A DNA stretch of 9,383 nt from NCBI GenBank assembly GCA_019912905.1, contig JAIOHO010000571.1, forward strand, positions 1 through 9,383, given 5' to 3'. Source of the DNA: Anaerolineae bacterium (GTDB lineage: Bacteria; Chloroflexota; Anaerolineae; Aggregatilineales; Phototrophicaceae). Of the stretch, positions 1 to 6,841 are shown piece by piece; position 1 is the first letter of the stretch, and every line of letters begins with the position of its first letter. The translations under genes were made by a program, and so were the position numbers. The notes below the pieces were generated by a model, which worked only from the letters and a program-made list of their open reading frames with translations, ran no database searches and was not told the DNA's origin.

Positions 1-270
1 GCTCAGGACGATGGCAATGTCCCCCAGCACGGTGCTTTTTCGCAGCCGTTCACCCACCGCTGCGCCGCTGACCGCCCCCGGCAGACGAATATCGAGCAGC
101 GCCAGTTCTGGCAGCTCCCCGCGAAACCGACCGCCATCTACGTCGTCAATCCAGGCGATCGCTTCTTCGCCATCGACAAAAGCGACGCCGTCGATGCCCC
201 ACATTTCGAACATGGCGAGCAATACTTCATAAATATCCGGTTCGTCTTCTACGACCATCCAGGTTGACAA
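1..270 (-). CDS. Response regulator receiver-domain protein (partial, runs off left edge)
   Basis: This is the N-terminal 90 codons of a minus-strand gene whose 3' part lies outside the window. The translation begins STWMVVEDEPDI and shows a CheY-like receiver domain: the acidic cluster E8-D9-E10, the phospho-acceptor Asp60 in LALLDIRLPG, and the end of beta-4 (IAIVLS) at the window edge. I chose the TTG at 270-268 because GAGGAG (282-277) sits six bases upstream and because STWMVVEDE aligns with ATWLIAEDD of the regulator at 701-1111. The two proteins share a roughly 8-residue lengthening between helix 2 and beta-3, so they are paralogues. Whether an output domain follows cannot be seen. It is transcribed divergently from the 701-2369 signalling pair. 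An internal ATG (residue 5) is an unlikely start because it would cut into beta-1. Confidence 0.88.
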   Translation of the reverse strand, partial: MSTWMVVEDEPDIYEVLLAMFEMWGIDGVAFVDGEEAIAWIDDVDGGRFRGELPELALLDIRLPGAVSGAAVGERLRKSTVLGDIAIVLS

Positions 271-635
271 CGTTCACTCCTCATCTGCTGCTTCGGAAGC
301 TTACTTCATCATCGTGAAGCTCACCACATCCCGGCAGCAAGATCTTTCTTTCAGCGCGATGGCGGTTCAGCTCGAACCACACCTATCAGATTTCAAACAG
401 AATATGTCGATCTGTTTCATTATTCTAATGCAGATTCTATCTCATACGCAAAAAGGCTGCCAGCTTCTGACATGAGACGTCCCGGACCCTGTCGAAAGGT
501 TTCAGTCCGTTAATTCTAGCGCTGAAATCATATCTGAGGCGAGTCAAGCGGCGAGCGGGAAAAAGCAGCGGGCACAGCCTGCAAAACTGGTTTCAGTCGA
601 TTGTGAAAACTCCGTTAGAGAGCGCAAACTTATGC

Positions 636-662
636 TTGGACCGGGCCAGCAGTCAGTATACT
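636..662 (+). promoter_or_regulatory. Candidate promoter for the response regulator-kinase pair
   Basis: TATACT at 657-662 matches five of six bases of the -10 consensus. TTGGAC at 636-641 is a weak -35 with a short 15-base spacer. It would give a transcript with about 30 bases of leader before the ATG at 701. The -10 lies inside the palindrome at 653-664. The spacing is suboptimal, so this is a suggestion only. Confidence 0.3.
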
Positions 663-664
663 GA
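653..664. promoter_or_regulatory. 12-base perfect palindrome, operator-like
   Basis: TCAGTATACTGA is a perfect 12-base palindrome 36 bases upstream of the response-regulator start codon, covering the candidate -10 hexamer. A symmetric site in this place could bind a dimeric repressor. No regulator can be assigned, and a single 12-base palindrome in an AT-rich spacer could be chance. Confidence 0.3.
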
Positions 665-700
665 GGAAGATAATCAGGTGCTAGAGAACCGAGGTAGAGG

Positions 701-1111
701 ATGATATCGGCCACGTGGTTGATCGCCGAAGACGATGCGGATATTCGTAACCTGGTCGCCATCTTATTCAAGGCATGGGGTTACGACCTGATGGTATTCG
801 ATACGGGCGGGCGCGTCTGGGACTGGCTGGATTCGGTCGAAGCCGGTTCGTATGCCGGGCCGCTGCCCGAATTCGCCCTGATGGATATTCGGATGCCCGG
901 CAAAAAAGGCAACGAGGTTGCCGAGCGGATGCGCACGGTGGCCCCCATTCGCAATATTCCGATCGTTTTGATGACCGCATTTGCGCTGAACGCCGATCAA
1001 AAAGATAATATGCTGAAGGACGGGGTGGACGAGATTATTCATAAACCCCTGCCCGATTTTGACCGACTGCGCCAGATTTTGCAGGATGTCATCAAAAGCA
1101 AGTTGAACTAG
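701..1111 (+). CDS. Single-domain response regulator (CheY-like receiver)
   Basis: The 136-residue protein is a stand-alone receiver domain. The key residues are present: the acidic pair Asp11-Asp12, the phospho-acceptor Asp62 in FALMDIRMPG, the switch residue Thr92 in LMTAFAL and the conserved Lys115 in IIHKPLPD. Nothing follows the receiver fold except the last helix, so there is no DNA-binding or enzymatic output domain. It probably passes phosphate or acts by protein contact. The ATG at 701 is preceded by GAGG (691-694) at good spacing. The kinase gene starts 16 bases after its stop, so the two are almost certainly co-transcribed cognate partners. It is a paralogue of the divergent partial regulator at 1-270, with the same extended loop before beta-3. 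The family call is certain; the downstream target is unknown. Confidence 0.93.
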   Translation: MISATWLIAEDDADIRNLVAILFKAWGYDLMVFDTGGRVWDWLDSVEAGSYAGPLPEFALMDIRMPGKKGNEVAERMRTVAPIRNIPIVLMTAFALNADQKDNMLKDGVDEIIHKPLPDFDRLRQILQDVIKSKLN

Positions 1112-1127
1112 GCAGGGATAATCAGGC

Positions 1128-2369
1128 TTGAGCACCCGACCACCAACCCAAACCGATCCCCAGGAACTTCAAGGCATCCTGTCCCGCGTGAATCACCTGG
1201 GCACAGCGACCGAGCGGATGTTCAGCCGCCTGTATACCTCGTTCAACCGCCGCTCGCGCCAGCAGGAGGAAATGGAAAAGACACGCGCTCTTCAGCGCCG
1301 CAATAAACAGCTCGTGTATGTGGCCCGCAAGCGCGAAGACGAAATCGAACGCCTCAACGGTATCCTTGCCACCATTGACGAGGGTATCATCCTTCAGGAT
1401 ACCGAAGGCCGCCTGGCGCTGATCAACCAGGCCGCCCGCCGTTTGCTGGGCAGCCAGCGAAACTTCTGGGAAAGCGAATTGGGCACCCTGTTCGATACCT
1501 ACCGGGACATCACTCACCTCGATACGGAACTGTCCCCGCTGGGCGAACCCACTCGCGTTCAGGTCAACAACCGCATCCTGGGGGCACAGGTCGCCGCTGT
1601 TGCCGGGAAAGACGGCCAGCGCCTGGGCACGATGATCGTCCTGCGCGACATGACGCGCGACACGCTCTCCGACCGGCTGAAGGATCAGTTCATCACCGCG
1701 ATCTCACACGAACTGCGCACGCCGATGGCCGTCATCAAGGGCATGAGCGAGGTCGTCCTCGGCCAGCCCGAAGGCGCACCCATCAACCGCCGTTTTCTGG
1801 AAACGATTGGTCGCAACGTCGATATTCTCGACCGGATGATCGTCGAACTGCTCGACATCTCGGAAATGAGCGCCGATGCCTTCAGCATCCGCCAGGACCG
1901 GCTGAACGTGCAGGATCTGCTCTGGAACGTGGTCAACGGCCTGGCCCCGGAGCTGGTGCGCGCGAAGCTCGATGTCGGCATTATGGTGCGCGATTCGCAC
2001 AAGCTGGTGATCACCGGCGATGACCAGCGTTTGCGCTGGGCGCTCGGCCATCTGCTGCAAAACAGCATCCGCTATACCGAGAGCGGCGGGCATATTGTCG
2101 TCACGGCCCGACGCGAAGACGCCAAAAGTATCGCCATCCAGGTGGTGGATACCGGCGTCGGCATCTCCGACAAAGACCTGCCGCACATCTTCGAGCGCTT
2201 CTACCGGGGCGAACCGCGCACCCGGGGCGGCAAGCTGCTCGACCCACGCGGCCTCGGCCAGGGGTTGTTCATCGCCCGCAAAGTCGCCGAAGCGCATCAT
2301 GGTTATCTCACTGTGCGCAGCAATCCAGGCATCGGCAGTGTGTTCACGCTGATTTTGCCCGGCGCATAA
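1128..2369 (+). CDS. Cytoplasmic PAS-domain sensor histidine kinase
   Basis: The 413-residue protein is a soluble histidine kinase. Residues about 40-80 are charged and heptad-like (probable coiled coil), about 78-175 fit a PAS sensor domain (DEGIILQDTEGRLALINQAA), and HisKA carries the phospho-acceptor His194 in SHELRTPM. The HATPase domain has an N box with Asn312 (LLQNSIRYTESGG), a G1 box at 341-347 (DTGVGIS), an F box (IFERFYRG) and a G2 box around 375-380 (GLGQGL). No membrane segment or signal peptide is visible, so it should sense a cytoplasmic cue, which I cannot name. The TTG start at 1128 is the first possible start after an in-frame stop at 1119-1121, and AGGGA (1114-1118) lies nine bases upstream. 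A later GTG or ATG (residues 21 and 31) is possible. It should phosphorylate the receiver encoded just upstream. Its position before the glycogen operon suggests, but does not prove, control of glycogen metabolism. Confidence 0.92.
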   Translation: MSTRPPTQTDPQELQGILSRVNHLGTATERMFSRLYTSFNRRSRQQEEMEKTRALQRRNKQLVYVARKREDEIERLNGILATIDEGIILQDTEGRLALINQAARRLLGSQRNFWESELGTLFDTYRDITHLDTELSPLGEPTRVQVNNRILGAQVAAVAGKDGQRLGTMIVLRDMTRDTLSDRLKDQFITAISHELRTPMAVIKGMSEVVLGQPEGAPINRRFLETIGRNVDILDRMIVELLDISEMSADAFSIRQDRLNVQDLLWNVVNGLAPELVRAKLDVGIMVRDSHKLVITGDDQRLRWALGHLLQNSIRYTESGGHIVVTARREDAKSIAIQVVDTGVGISDKDLPHIFERFYRGEPRTRGGKLLDPRGLGQGLFIARKVAEAHHGYLTVRSNPGIGSVFTLILPGA

Positions 2370-2370
2370 T

Positions 2371-2400
2371 TTGCGCCAGCCCTGTCCGAATCGTTACAAT
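2371..2400 (+). promoter_or_regulatory. Candidate promoter of the glycogen operon
   Basis: TTGCGC (2371-2376) and TACAAT (2395-2400) are separated by 18 bases, directly after the kinase stop codon. The -10 matches five of six consensus bases and the -35 three of six. The pattern resembles the one before the phosphorylase gene (TTGCGA, 18 bases, TATGAT). It would start transcription just before the branching-enzyme homologue. Read-through from the kinase gene is also possible because no terminator is seen between them. Confidence 0.45.
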
Positions 2401-2418
2401 CCTGTGCGCAAACACAGG
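2401..2418 (+). promoter_or_regulatory. Leader hairpin overlapping the ribosome-binding site
   Basis: CCTGTG (2401-2406) and CACAGG (2413-2418) are perfect inverted repeats around a six-base loop. The right arm supplies the first bases of the Shine-Dalgarno sequence AGGAGA (2416-2421) for the GTG start at 2429. The element lies right after the candidate -10, so it could be an operator or an RNA hairpin that partly hides the ribosome-binding site. It lacks a T-tract and is not a terminator. Confidence 0.4.
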
Positions 2419-2428
2419 AGAGATACGA

Positions 2429-4048
2429 GTGAGCGTACAGGGAGCTTTTACCTTTGTCCTGCATGGACATCTGCCGTACATGCGGCTGCCAGGACCCTTT
2501 GGCGAAGTCACAACCTACGAAGTCCTGGCCGATACCTACGTCCCACTGCTGCAAACCTTGTACGATCTGCGCGACGCGGGCATCCGCTATAACCTGACGG
2601 TGAGTCTGACTCCGGTGCTGGTGGAACAGCTTATCGAACAGAATGACATCGAGAATTTTGACGCCTATCTCGATGAAAAAATCGCAGCCGCCCGCAGTGA
2701 CCGCAACACCTACAGTCCTGGCGATTATCCGCACCTGCATTTCCTGGCTTCGTGGTACAGCAGCCACTTTGAAAAAATCAAAATCGCCTTCAACCAGCGC
2801 TTCGGGCGTGACCTGGCCGGGGCCTTCAAGCGCTTGCAGGATGAAGGTTATCTGGAGATTGTGACCAGCGCGGCAACCCATGCCTATCTGCCGCTGTTCA
2901 GCCGGGAGAGCGCCATTCGCGGCCAGATCAAGACGGCCATTCGCAGCTATCAGCGCGTGTTCGAGCGCCGTCCCACCGGCATCTGGCTGCCGGCCTGCGG
3001 CTACCGTCCCGGCCTGGAGCAAATCCTGGCGGATGAGGGCTTCAAGGTATTTTTCTCCGAACCGCACATGATGACCGGCGGCGCACCGATCGGCGTAGCT
3101 GCCGGGGATGTGCTCGGCCCGTACAGCCTCATCAAGCAGCTTTATGCCCAGCCGCCCAGCGAGACCCTGCCGCCCGGCCCAGCCACGACCCGCCAGACGT
3201 ATTTTGTCGGCGACAGCGATGTCGCTGTCATCGGTCGCGACGACCGCAGTACGATGCAGGTCTGGGGCATTCCCATGGGCTATCCGGGCGATGTCGATTA
3301 CCGCGAGTTCAACCGGCTGGCGGGCACCAGCGGCCTCAATTACTGGCGCGTCACCGGCGAAAAAATCGACCCGCACGACAAAGACCTGTATCATCCCGAT
3401 TGGGCCACCTACAAAGTCGATCAACATGCAGAACATTTCGCCCATCTGGTAGGCGACATGATCCGCGTCCATCATCGCAGCACCAGCCAGTTCAGCCTGA
3501 TCGCGGCGACGCTGGACATCCGCCTGCTGGGGCACTGGTGGTTCGAAGGAGCACGCTGGTTGAGCGAGGTGCTCCGCCATCTCGCCAGCACGCCGGAAAT
3601 CGAACTGACGACTGCCAGCCGCCTGGTGACGGATCATCCCCCACAGACCAGCCTGGCGCTGGCGGAAGGCTCGTGGGGTGTCGGCGGCGGCCATTTTATC
3701 TGGGACAACCCGGAAACACGCTGGCTGTGGGAGCCGATCCACGCCGCCGAAGCGAGGCTGGAAGCGCTGGCTGAGCAGTTCAGCAGCCCCAGCGCGGATG
3801 CGGAAAAAGTGCTGAACCAGGCGGCACGCGAGCTGCTGCTGATGCAAAGCAGCGATTGGGCGGTCATGATTATGTCGCGGGGCGATCAGCGCTATGCAGT
3901 CCAGCAGTTTTACCGTCATCTCGAACGCTTCGAGCGGCTGGCCGACAGTCTGGAACGCGGTGAGCCGGATATCGAGCTGGCCGATGCATTCTGGGCCGTG
4001 GATAAAGTCTTTGCAGATATCGATTACCGGGCATTTGTCGATGCCTGA
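2429..4048 (+). CDS. GH57 glucan branching enzyme homologue (DUF1957 type) with altered catalytic residues
   Basis: The 539-residue protein has the architecture of GH57 1,4-alpha-glucan branching enzymes: HGHLPY at 12-17, the region-2 motif EIVTSAATHAYLP from residue 143, region 3 WLPACGYRPG at 186-195, GHWWFEG from 368, EGSWGVGG from 413 and a C-terminal DUF1957-like helical domain (about 430-535, RELLLMQSSDWA). In active family members region 3 reads WLPECGY and its Glu is the nucleophile; here that residue is Ala189 (codon GCC, 2993-2995). The acid/base Asp363 is kept, but the usual DTELFG reads DIRLLG. I infer it is catalytically impaired or a non-enzymatic glycogen-binding or regulatory subunit, although the locus position is that of the branching enzyme. 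No signal peptide is seen; it is cytoplasmic. The GTG start follows AGGAGA by seven bases. It is the first gene of the operon, 48 bases before glgA. Confidence 0.9.
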   Translation: MSVQGAFTFVLHGHLPYMRLPGPFGEVTTYEVLADTYVPLLQTLYDLRDAGIRYNLTVSLTPVLVEQLIEQNDIENFDAYLDEKIAAARSDRNTYSPGDYPHLHFLASWYSSHFEKIKIAFNQRFGRDLAGAFKRLQDEGYLEIVTSAATHAYLPLFSRESAIRGQIKTAIRSYQRVFERRPTGIWLPACGYRPGLEQILADEGFKVFFSEPHMMTGGAPIGVAAGDVLGPYSLIKQLYAQPPSETLPPGPATTRQTYFVGDSDVAVIGRDDRSTMQVWGIPMGYPGDVDYREFNRLAGTSGLNYWRVTGEKIDPHDKDLYHPDWATYKVDQHAEHFAHLVGDMIRVHHRSTSQFSLIAATLDIRLLGHWWFEGARWLSEVLRHLASTPEIELTTASRLVTDHPPQTSLALAEGSWGVGGGHFIWDNPETRWLWEPIHAAEARLEALAEQFSSPSADAEKVLNQAARELLLMQSSDWAVMIMSRGDQRYAVQQFYRHLERFERLADSLERGEPDIELADAFWAVDKVFADIDYRAFVDA

Positions 4049-4096
4049 TGCGCACGTGTTAGTCTCGAACCCGCCAGCGGAGGAGCAAGACTATCT

Positions 4097-5563
4097 ATGA
4101 ACGTCCTATTTGTCAGCGCAGAGGCAGTGCCCTTCGCCAAAACCGGCGGTCTGGCCGATGTCGTCGGGTCCCTGCCCAAAGCGCTGCGCCAGCAGGGGAT
4201 CGACGCGCGCGTGATCATGCCGTTTTACGGTTTTCTCGACTATCATCGCTACAATCTCAGCCACCTGTTCAGCTTCCAGTTTTCGCGTCCGGTCGGTACG
4301 GCGGACGTGCACGTGCATACCACCATTTACGATGGCGTGCCGTTCTATTTTATCCAGGCGTGGCCCCATTTTGGCATCGAGAACGAGGTGTACGGCGGCT
4401 GGGATTGGGACGTTCCCCGCTTCCTGTTCCTCAGCCAGATCGCCATGGCTGTCGCCTGGGAACTCAAAGTCCGCACAGGCTGGTTCCCCGACATTTTTCA
4501 CGTACACGACTGGCACACCGGCCTGCTGCCCTTTCTGGTCGAAATCAGCCGGGGGGACCCCAACTGGACCCATGTCGGGACAATGCTGACGATCCACAAC
4601 ATGGCCTATCAGGGCGAGTATGTCGGCGGTTGGTGCTACCGGCTTGGCATCCCGGGCCGCCAGCAGCCGGATCTGTTGTACCAGGACAAGACCGATAATC
4701 TACTGGCGATGAGCATCGCCTATGCCGACATCGTGACCACCGTCAGCCCGCACTACGCGGTTGAAATCCAGTACCCGCACATGGGCTACGGCCTCGACGG
4801 GCTGATTCGCACCCGGCTCAGCGACCTGCACGGCATCCTGAACGGCATCGACTATGAGAGTGTCAACCCGGACACCGACCCGGCCATCGCCGTCAATTAC
4901 AACGCCGACAATTTTGCCGAGCGCCGCCCGCACAACAAGCGCGAACTCCAGACCAATGTGCATCTGCCGGTGCGCGACGACGTGATGGTCATCGGCCTGG
5001 TCAGCCGCCTGGAATGGCAGAAGGGTATCGACCTGATTTTGCCCGCACTGCACCGCATGCTGGGCGATTCGGATGTGCAGTTCGTCGGGTTGGGCAGCGG
5101 CAGCCCGCACTACAATTACGAAATGGCGCGGATGGCAGAGCGTTTCCCCTGGCGTGCGCACATGCATATCGGCTATCACGGCGAACTGGCCCAGCGCATC
5201 TACGCCGGGTGCGATCTCTTTCTGATGCCGAGCTACTTCGAACCCTGCGGCATCGGGCAGATGATCGCCATGCGCTACGGCGCACTGCCGCTGGTGCGCG
5301 AAACCGGCGGTCTGGCGGATACGGTCGCCAATTACGACGCTGGCCCGGCGGATGTGGGCACCGGCTTCGTGTTCAACTGGACGGAAACTGATGCGCTCTA
5401 CAACACGCTGCGCTGGGCGATGGACACCTTCCAGCAGCGGCGCGACGCCTGGCAGCGGATGCAGGCCCGCTCCATGCAGACGGATTTTAGCTGGGCAAAG
5501 AGCGCCCGGCAGTACATTGATCTCTATGAACAGCTTAACCAAAGAAGGGAGATTGGCACTTGA
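4097..5563 (+). CDS. glgA: Glycogen synthase (GT5, ADP-glucose type)
   Basis: GlgA transfers glucose from a nucleotide sugar, normally ADP-glucose in bacteria, to the non-reducing end of an alpha-1,4-glucan. The 488-residue length is typical. Visible signatures are the N-terminal KTGGL loop (Lys15-Leu19), VHDWHTGLLP, TIHNMAYQGEY, LNGIDYESVNP, the nucleotide-binding Arg304 and Lys309 in SRLEWQKG, and the GT-B motif with Glu382 in YFEPCGIGQM followed by RETGGLADTV. The ATG at 4097 follows an AGGAG (4081-4085) by eleven bases, slightly long. The N-terminus MNVLFVSAEAVPFAKTGGLADV is the expected family start. It lies in the glycogen operon and overlaps glgC by four bases, which fits translational coupling of ADP-glucose supply and use. 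Nothing looks degraded. Confidence 0.97.
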   Translation: MNVLFVSAEAVPFAKTGGLADVVGSLPKALRQQGIDARVIMPFYGFLDYHRYNLSHLFSFQFSRPVGTADVHVHTTIYDGVPFYFIQAWPHFGIENEVYGGWDWDVPRFLFLSQIAMAVAWELKVRTGWFPDIFHVHDWHTGLLPFLVEISRGDPNWTHVGTMLTIHNMAYQGEYVGGWCYRLGIPGRQQPDLLYQDKTDNLLAMSIAYADIVTTVSPHYAVEIQYPHMGYGLDGLIRTRLSDLHGILNGIDYESVNPDTDPAIAVNYNADNFAERRPHNKRELQTNVHLPVRDDVMVIGLVSRLEWQKGIDLILPALHRMLGDSDVQFVGLGSGSPHYNYEMARMAERFPWRAHMHIGYHGELAQRIYAGCDLFLMPSYFEPCGIGQMIAMRYGALPLVRETGGLADTVANYDAGPADVGTGFVFNWTETDALYNTLRWAMDTFQQRRDAWQRMQARSMQTDFSWAKSARQYIDLYEQLNQRREIGT

Positions 5564-6822
5564 AAATCAAAGCCGTTATCCTTGCGGGTGGGGAAGGCAC
5601 ACGCCTGACTGTCCTGACTGCGAAGCGCGCCAAACCCGCCGTACCCTTTGCCGGGAAATACCGGATCATTGACTTTACCCTGAGCAACTGTGTCAACTCC
5701 AACATCTTCGACGTCCTCATCCTGACGCAGTACCGCCCTCACAGCCTGAATGATCATATTGGTCGGGGCCGCCCCTGGGATCTCGACCGCTCCTTTACCG
5801 GCGGCGTCCAGATATTGCAGCCCTATAAAGGCCGCCACGATACCGACTGGTATGCCGGGAATGCCGACGCGGTCACGCAGAACCTGAACTTTGTGCGCCG
5901 TGGCCGCCCGGACTACGTCATCATCCTCTCTGGCGACCACATCTACGAGATGGACTATGACGTGATGCTGCAATTCCACCGGGAAAAGGGAGCCGATGCC
6001 ACCCTCGCGACTATCCGCGTGCCGCTGGATGAAGCCAGTCGCTACGGCATCGTGGATGTGAATGAAGACTACAGCATCCGCGAATTTCTGGAAAAACCAT
6101 CCAACCCGCCCGGCAATCTTGCCAGTATGGGCGTGTATATTTTTAATTACCCCGTGCTGGAGCGGATGCTGGAAGAAGATGCGCACCTCAAAGGCTCCAA
6201 CCACGATTTCGGCAAGGACATCCTGCCGCGCATGATCATCGAAAATATGCGCGTCTTTGCCTATCCTTACGGCGGCTACTGGATCGATGTGGGGACAATC
6301 GACGCTAATTGGGAAGCGCACATGGACCTGCTCCAGACGCCGCCCTCACTCAACCTCAACGATCGCACCTGGGTCGTTCATACGCGCAGTGAGGAACGCC
6401 CGCCGGTTCACATTCACAGCGGCGCGACCGTGCGCGACAGCATGATCACCGACGGCTCCGTGGTGGCCGAGGGTGCGCTGGTCGAACGGTCGGTCCTGTC
6501 GCCGGGGGTGTATGTCGGGCCGAACGCCGTCGTGCGCGAGTCGATTATCCTGACCGATACCTATATCGAAGCTGGCGCGGTTGTCGAGCGGGCAGTCATC
6601 GACAAAATCGCCGTGATCGGGCACAACGCGCGGGTTGGCAGCATTCAGGACGTCGGGGACCTGGGCATCGCATGCATCGGCAAAAACACTCATATCCCGG
6701 CGGGTTATACGGTGGGGCGCTCGGTGATTCTGGGCACCGACCTGCGGCTGGAAGATTTCGCAGAATTCAAGGACAAGGTCATCCCGCACCATACCCAGTT
6801 GGGTTATACCGCCAAGAAATAG
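5560..6822 (+). CDS. glgC: Glucose-1-phosphate adenylyltransferase (ADP-glucose pyrophosphorylase)
   Basis: GlgC makes ADP-glucose from ATP and glucose-1-phosphate, the committed step of bacterial glycogen synthesis. The 420-residue protein has the nucleotidyltransferase signature LAGGEGTRL (8-16), KRAKPAVPF from residue 22, LSNCVNS, SGDHIYEMDY with Asp126, the sugar-phosphate-binding Lys179 in LEKPSNPP, FGKD (217-220) and YWIDVGTID (240-248). Residues about 285-400 form the hexapeptide-like left-handed beta-helix (HSGATVRDSMI, PNAVVRESII). I chose the TTG start at 5560 because it places KIKAVILAGGEGTRL at the family N-terminus, overlaps the glgA stop as TTGA and follows AAGGGAG (5545-5551) by eight bases. 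The start of the N-terminal region reads LTVLT and FAGKYR where PLT and GGKYR are common, a mild divergence. Allosteric behaviour cannot be read from the sequence. Confidence 0.97.
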   Translation: MKIKAVILAGGEGTRLTVLTAKRAKPAVPFAGKYRIIDFTLSNCVNSNIFDVLILTQYRPHSLNDHIGRGRPWDLDRSFTGGVQILQPYKGRHDTDWYAGNADAVTQNLNFVRRGRPDYVIILSGDHIYEMDYDVMLQFHREKGADATLATIRVPLDEASRYGIVDVNEDYSIREFLEKPSNPPGNLASMGVYIFNYPVLERMLEEDAHLKGSNHDFGKDILPRMIIENMRVFAYPYGGYWIDVGTIDANWEAHMDLLQTPPSLNLNDRTWVVHTRSEERPPVHIHSGATVRDSMITDGSVVAEGALVERSVLSPGVYVGPNAVVRESIILTDTYIEAGAVVERAVIDKIAVIGHNARVGSIQDVGDLGIACIGKNTHIPAGYTVGRSVILGTDLRLEDFAEFKDKVIPHHTQLGYTAKK

Positions 6823-6841
6823 GAGCAGCAAGGAGCGCGAC

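Larger units (their letters stand above)
271..700. other. Gene-free divergent intergenic region (about 430 bases)
   Basis: No convincing coding sequence lies between the two divergent response-regulator genes. It is visibly more AT-rich than its surroundings and must hold the promoters for both directions. I see a candidate promoter with an overlapping palindrome near the right end (636-664). There is also a 10-base direct repeat, GGTTTCAGTC, at 499-508 and 589-598, which could be coincidence. The short minus-strand open frame at 544-771 lacks family signatures and overlaps the start of the downstream regulator, so I do not call it a gene. Confidence 0.6.

Noticed and set aside
421..446. Possible minus-strand promoter for the left regulator (TTAGAA with TATTCT nearby)
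   Set aside because: Both hexamers match the consensus poorly and the leader would be long.
499..598. Direct repeat GGTTTCAGTC at 499-508 and 589-598
   Set aside because: Only ten bases and two copies; by rough estimate a match of this size within 430 bases is not very rare, so no function is claimed.
544..771. Short minus-strand open frame in the divergent spacer
   Set aside because: It overlaps the real regulator start and has no similarity I recognise; low-information serine- and alanine-rich translation.
2303..3919. Long open frame (538 codons) on the minus strand
   Set aside because: It lies entirely antisense to the GH57 gene and the end of the kinase gene, shows no recognisable motif, and such frames are common opposite GC-rich genes.
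4700..5542. Minus-strand open frame of 280 codons opposite glgA
   Set aside because: Composition reflects the antisense of a well-conserved glgA; no family motif or ribosome-binding site.
5524..6321. Minus-strand open frame of 265 codons opposite glgC
   Set aside because: Antisense shadow of glgC, which has unmistakable motifs on the plus strand.
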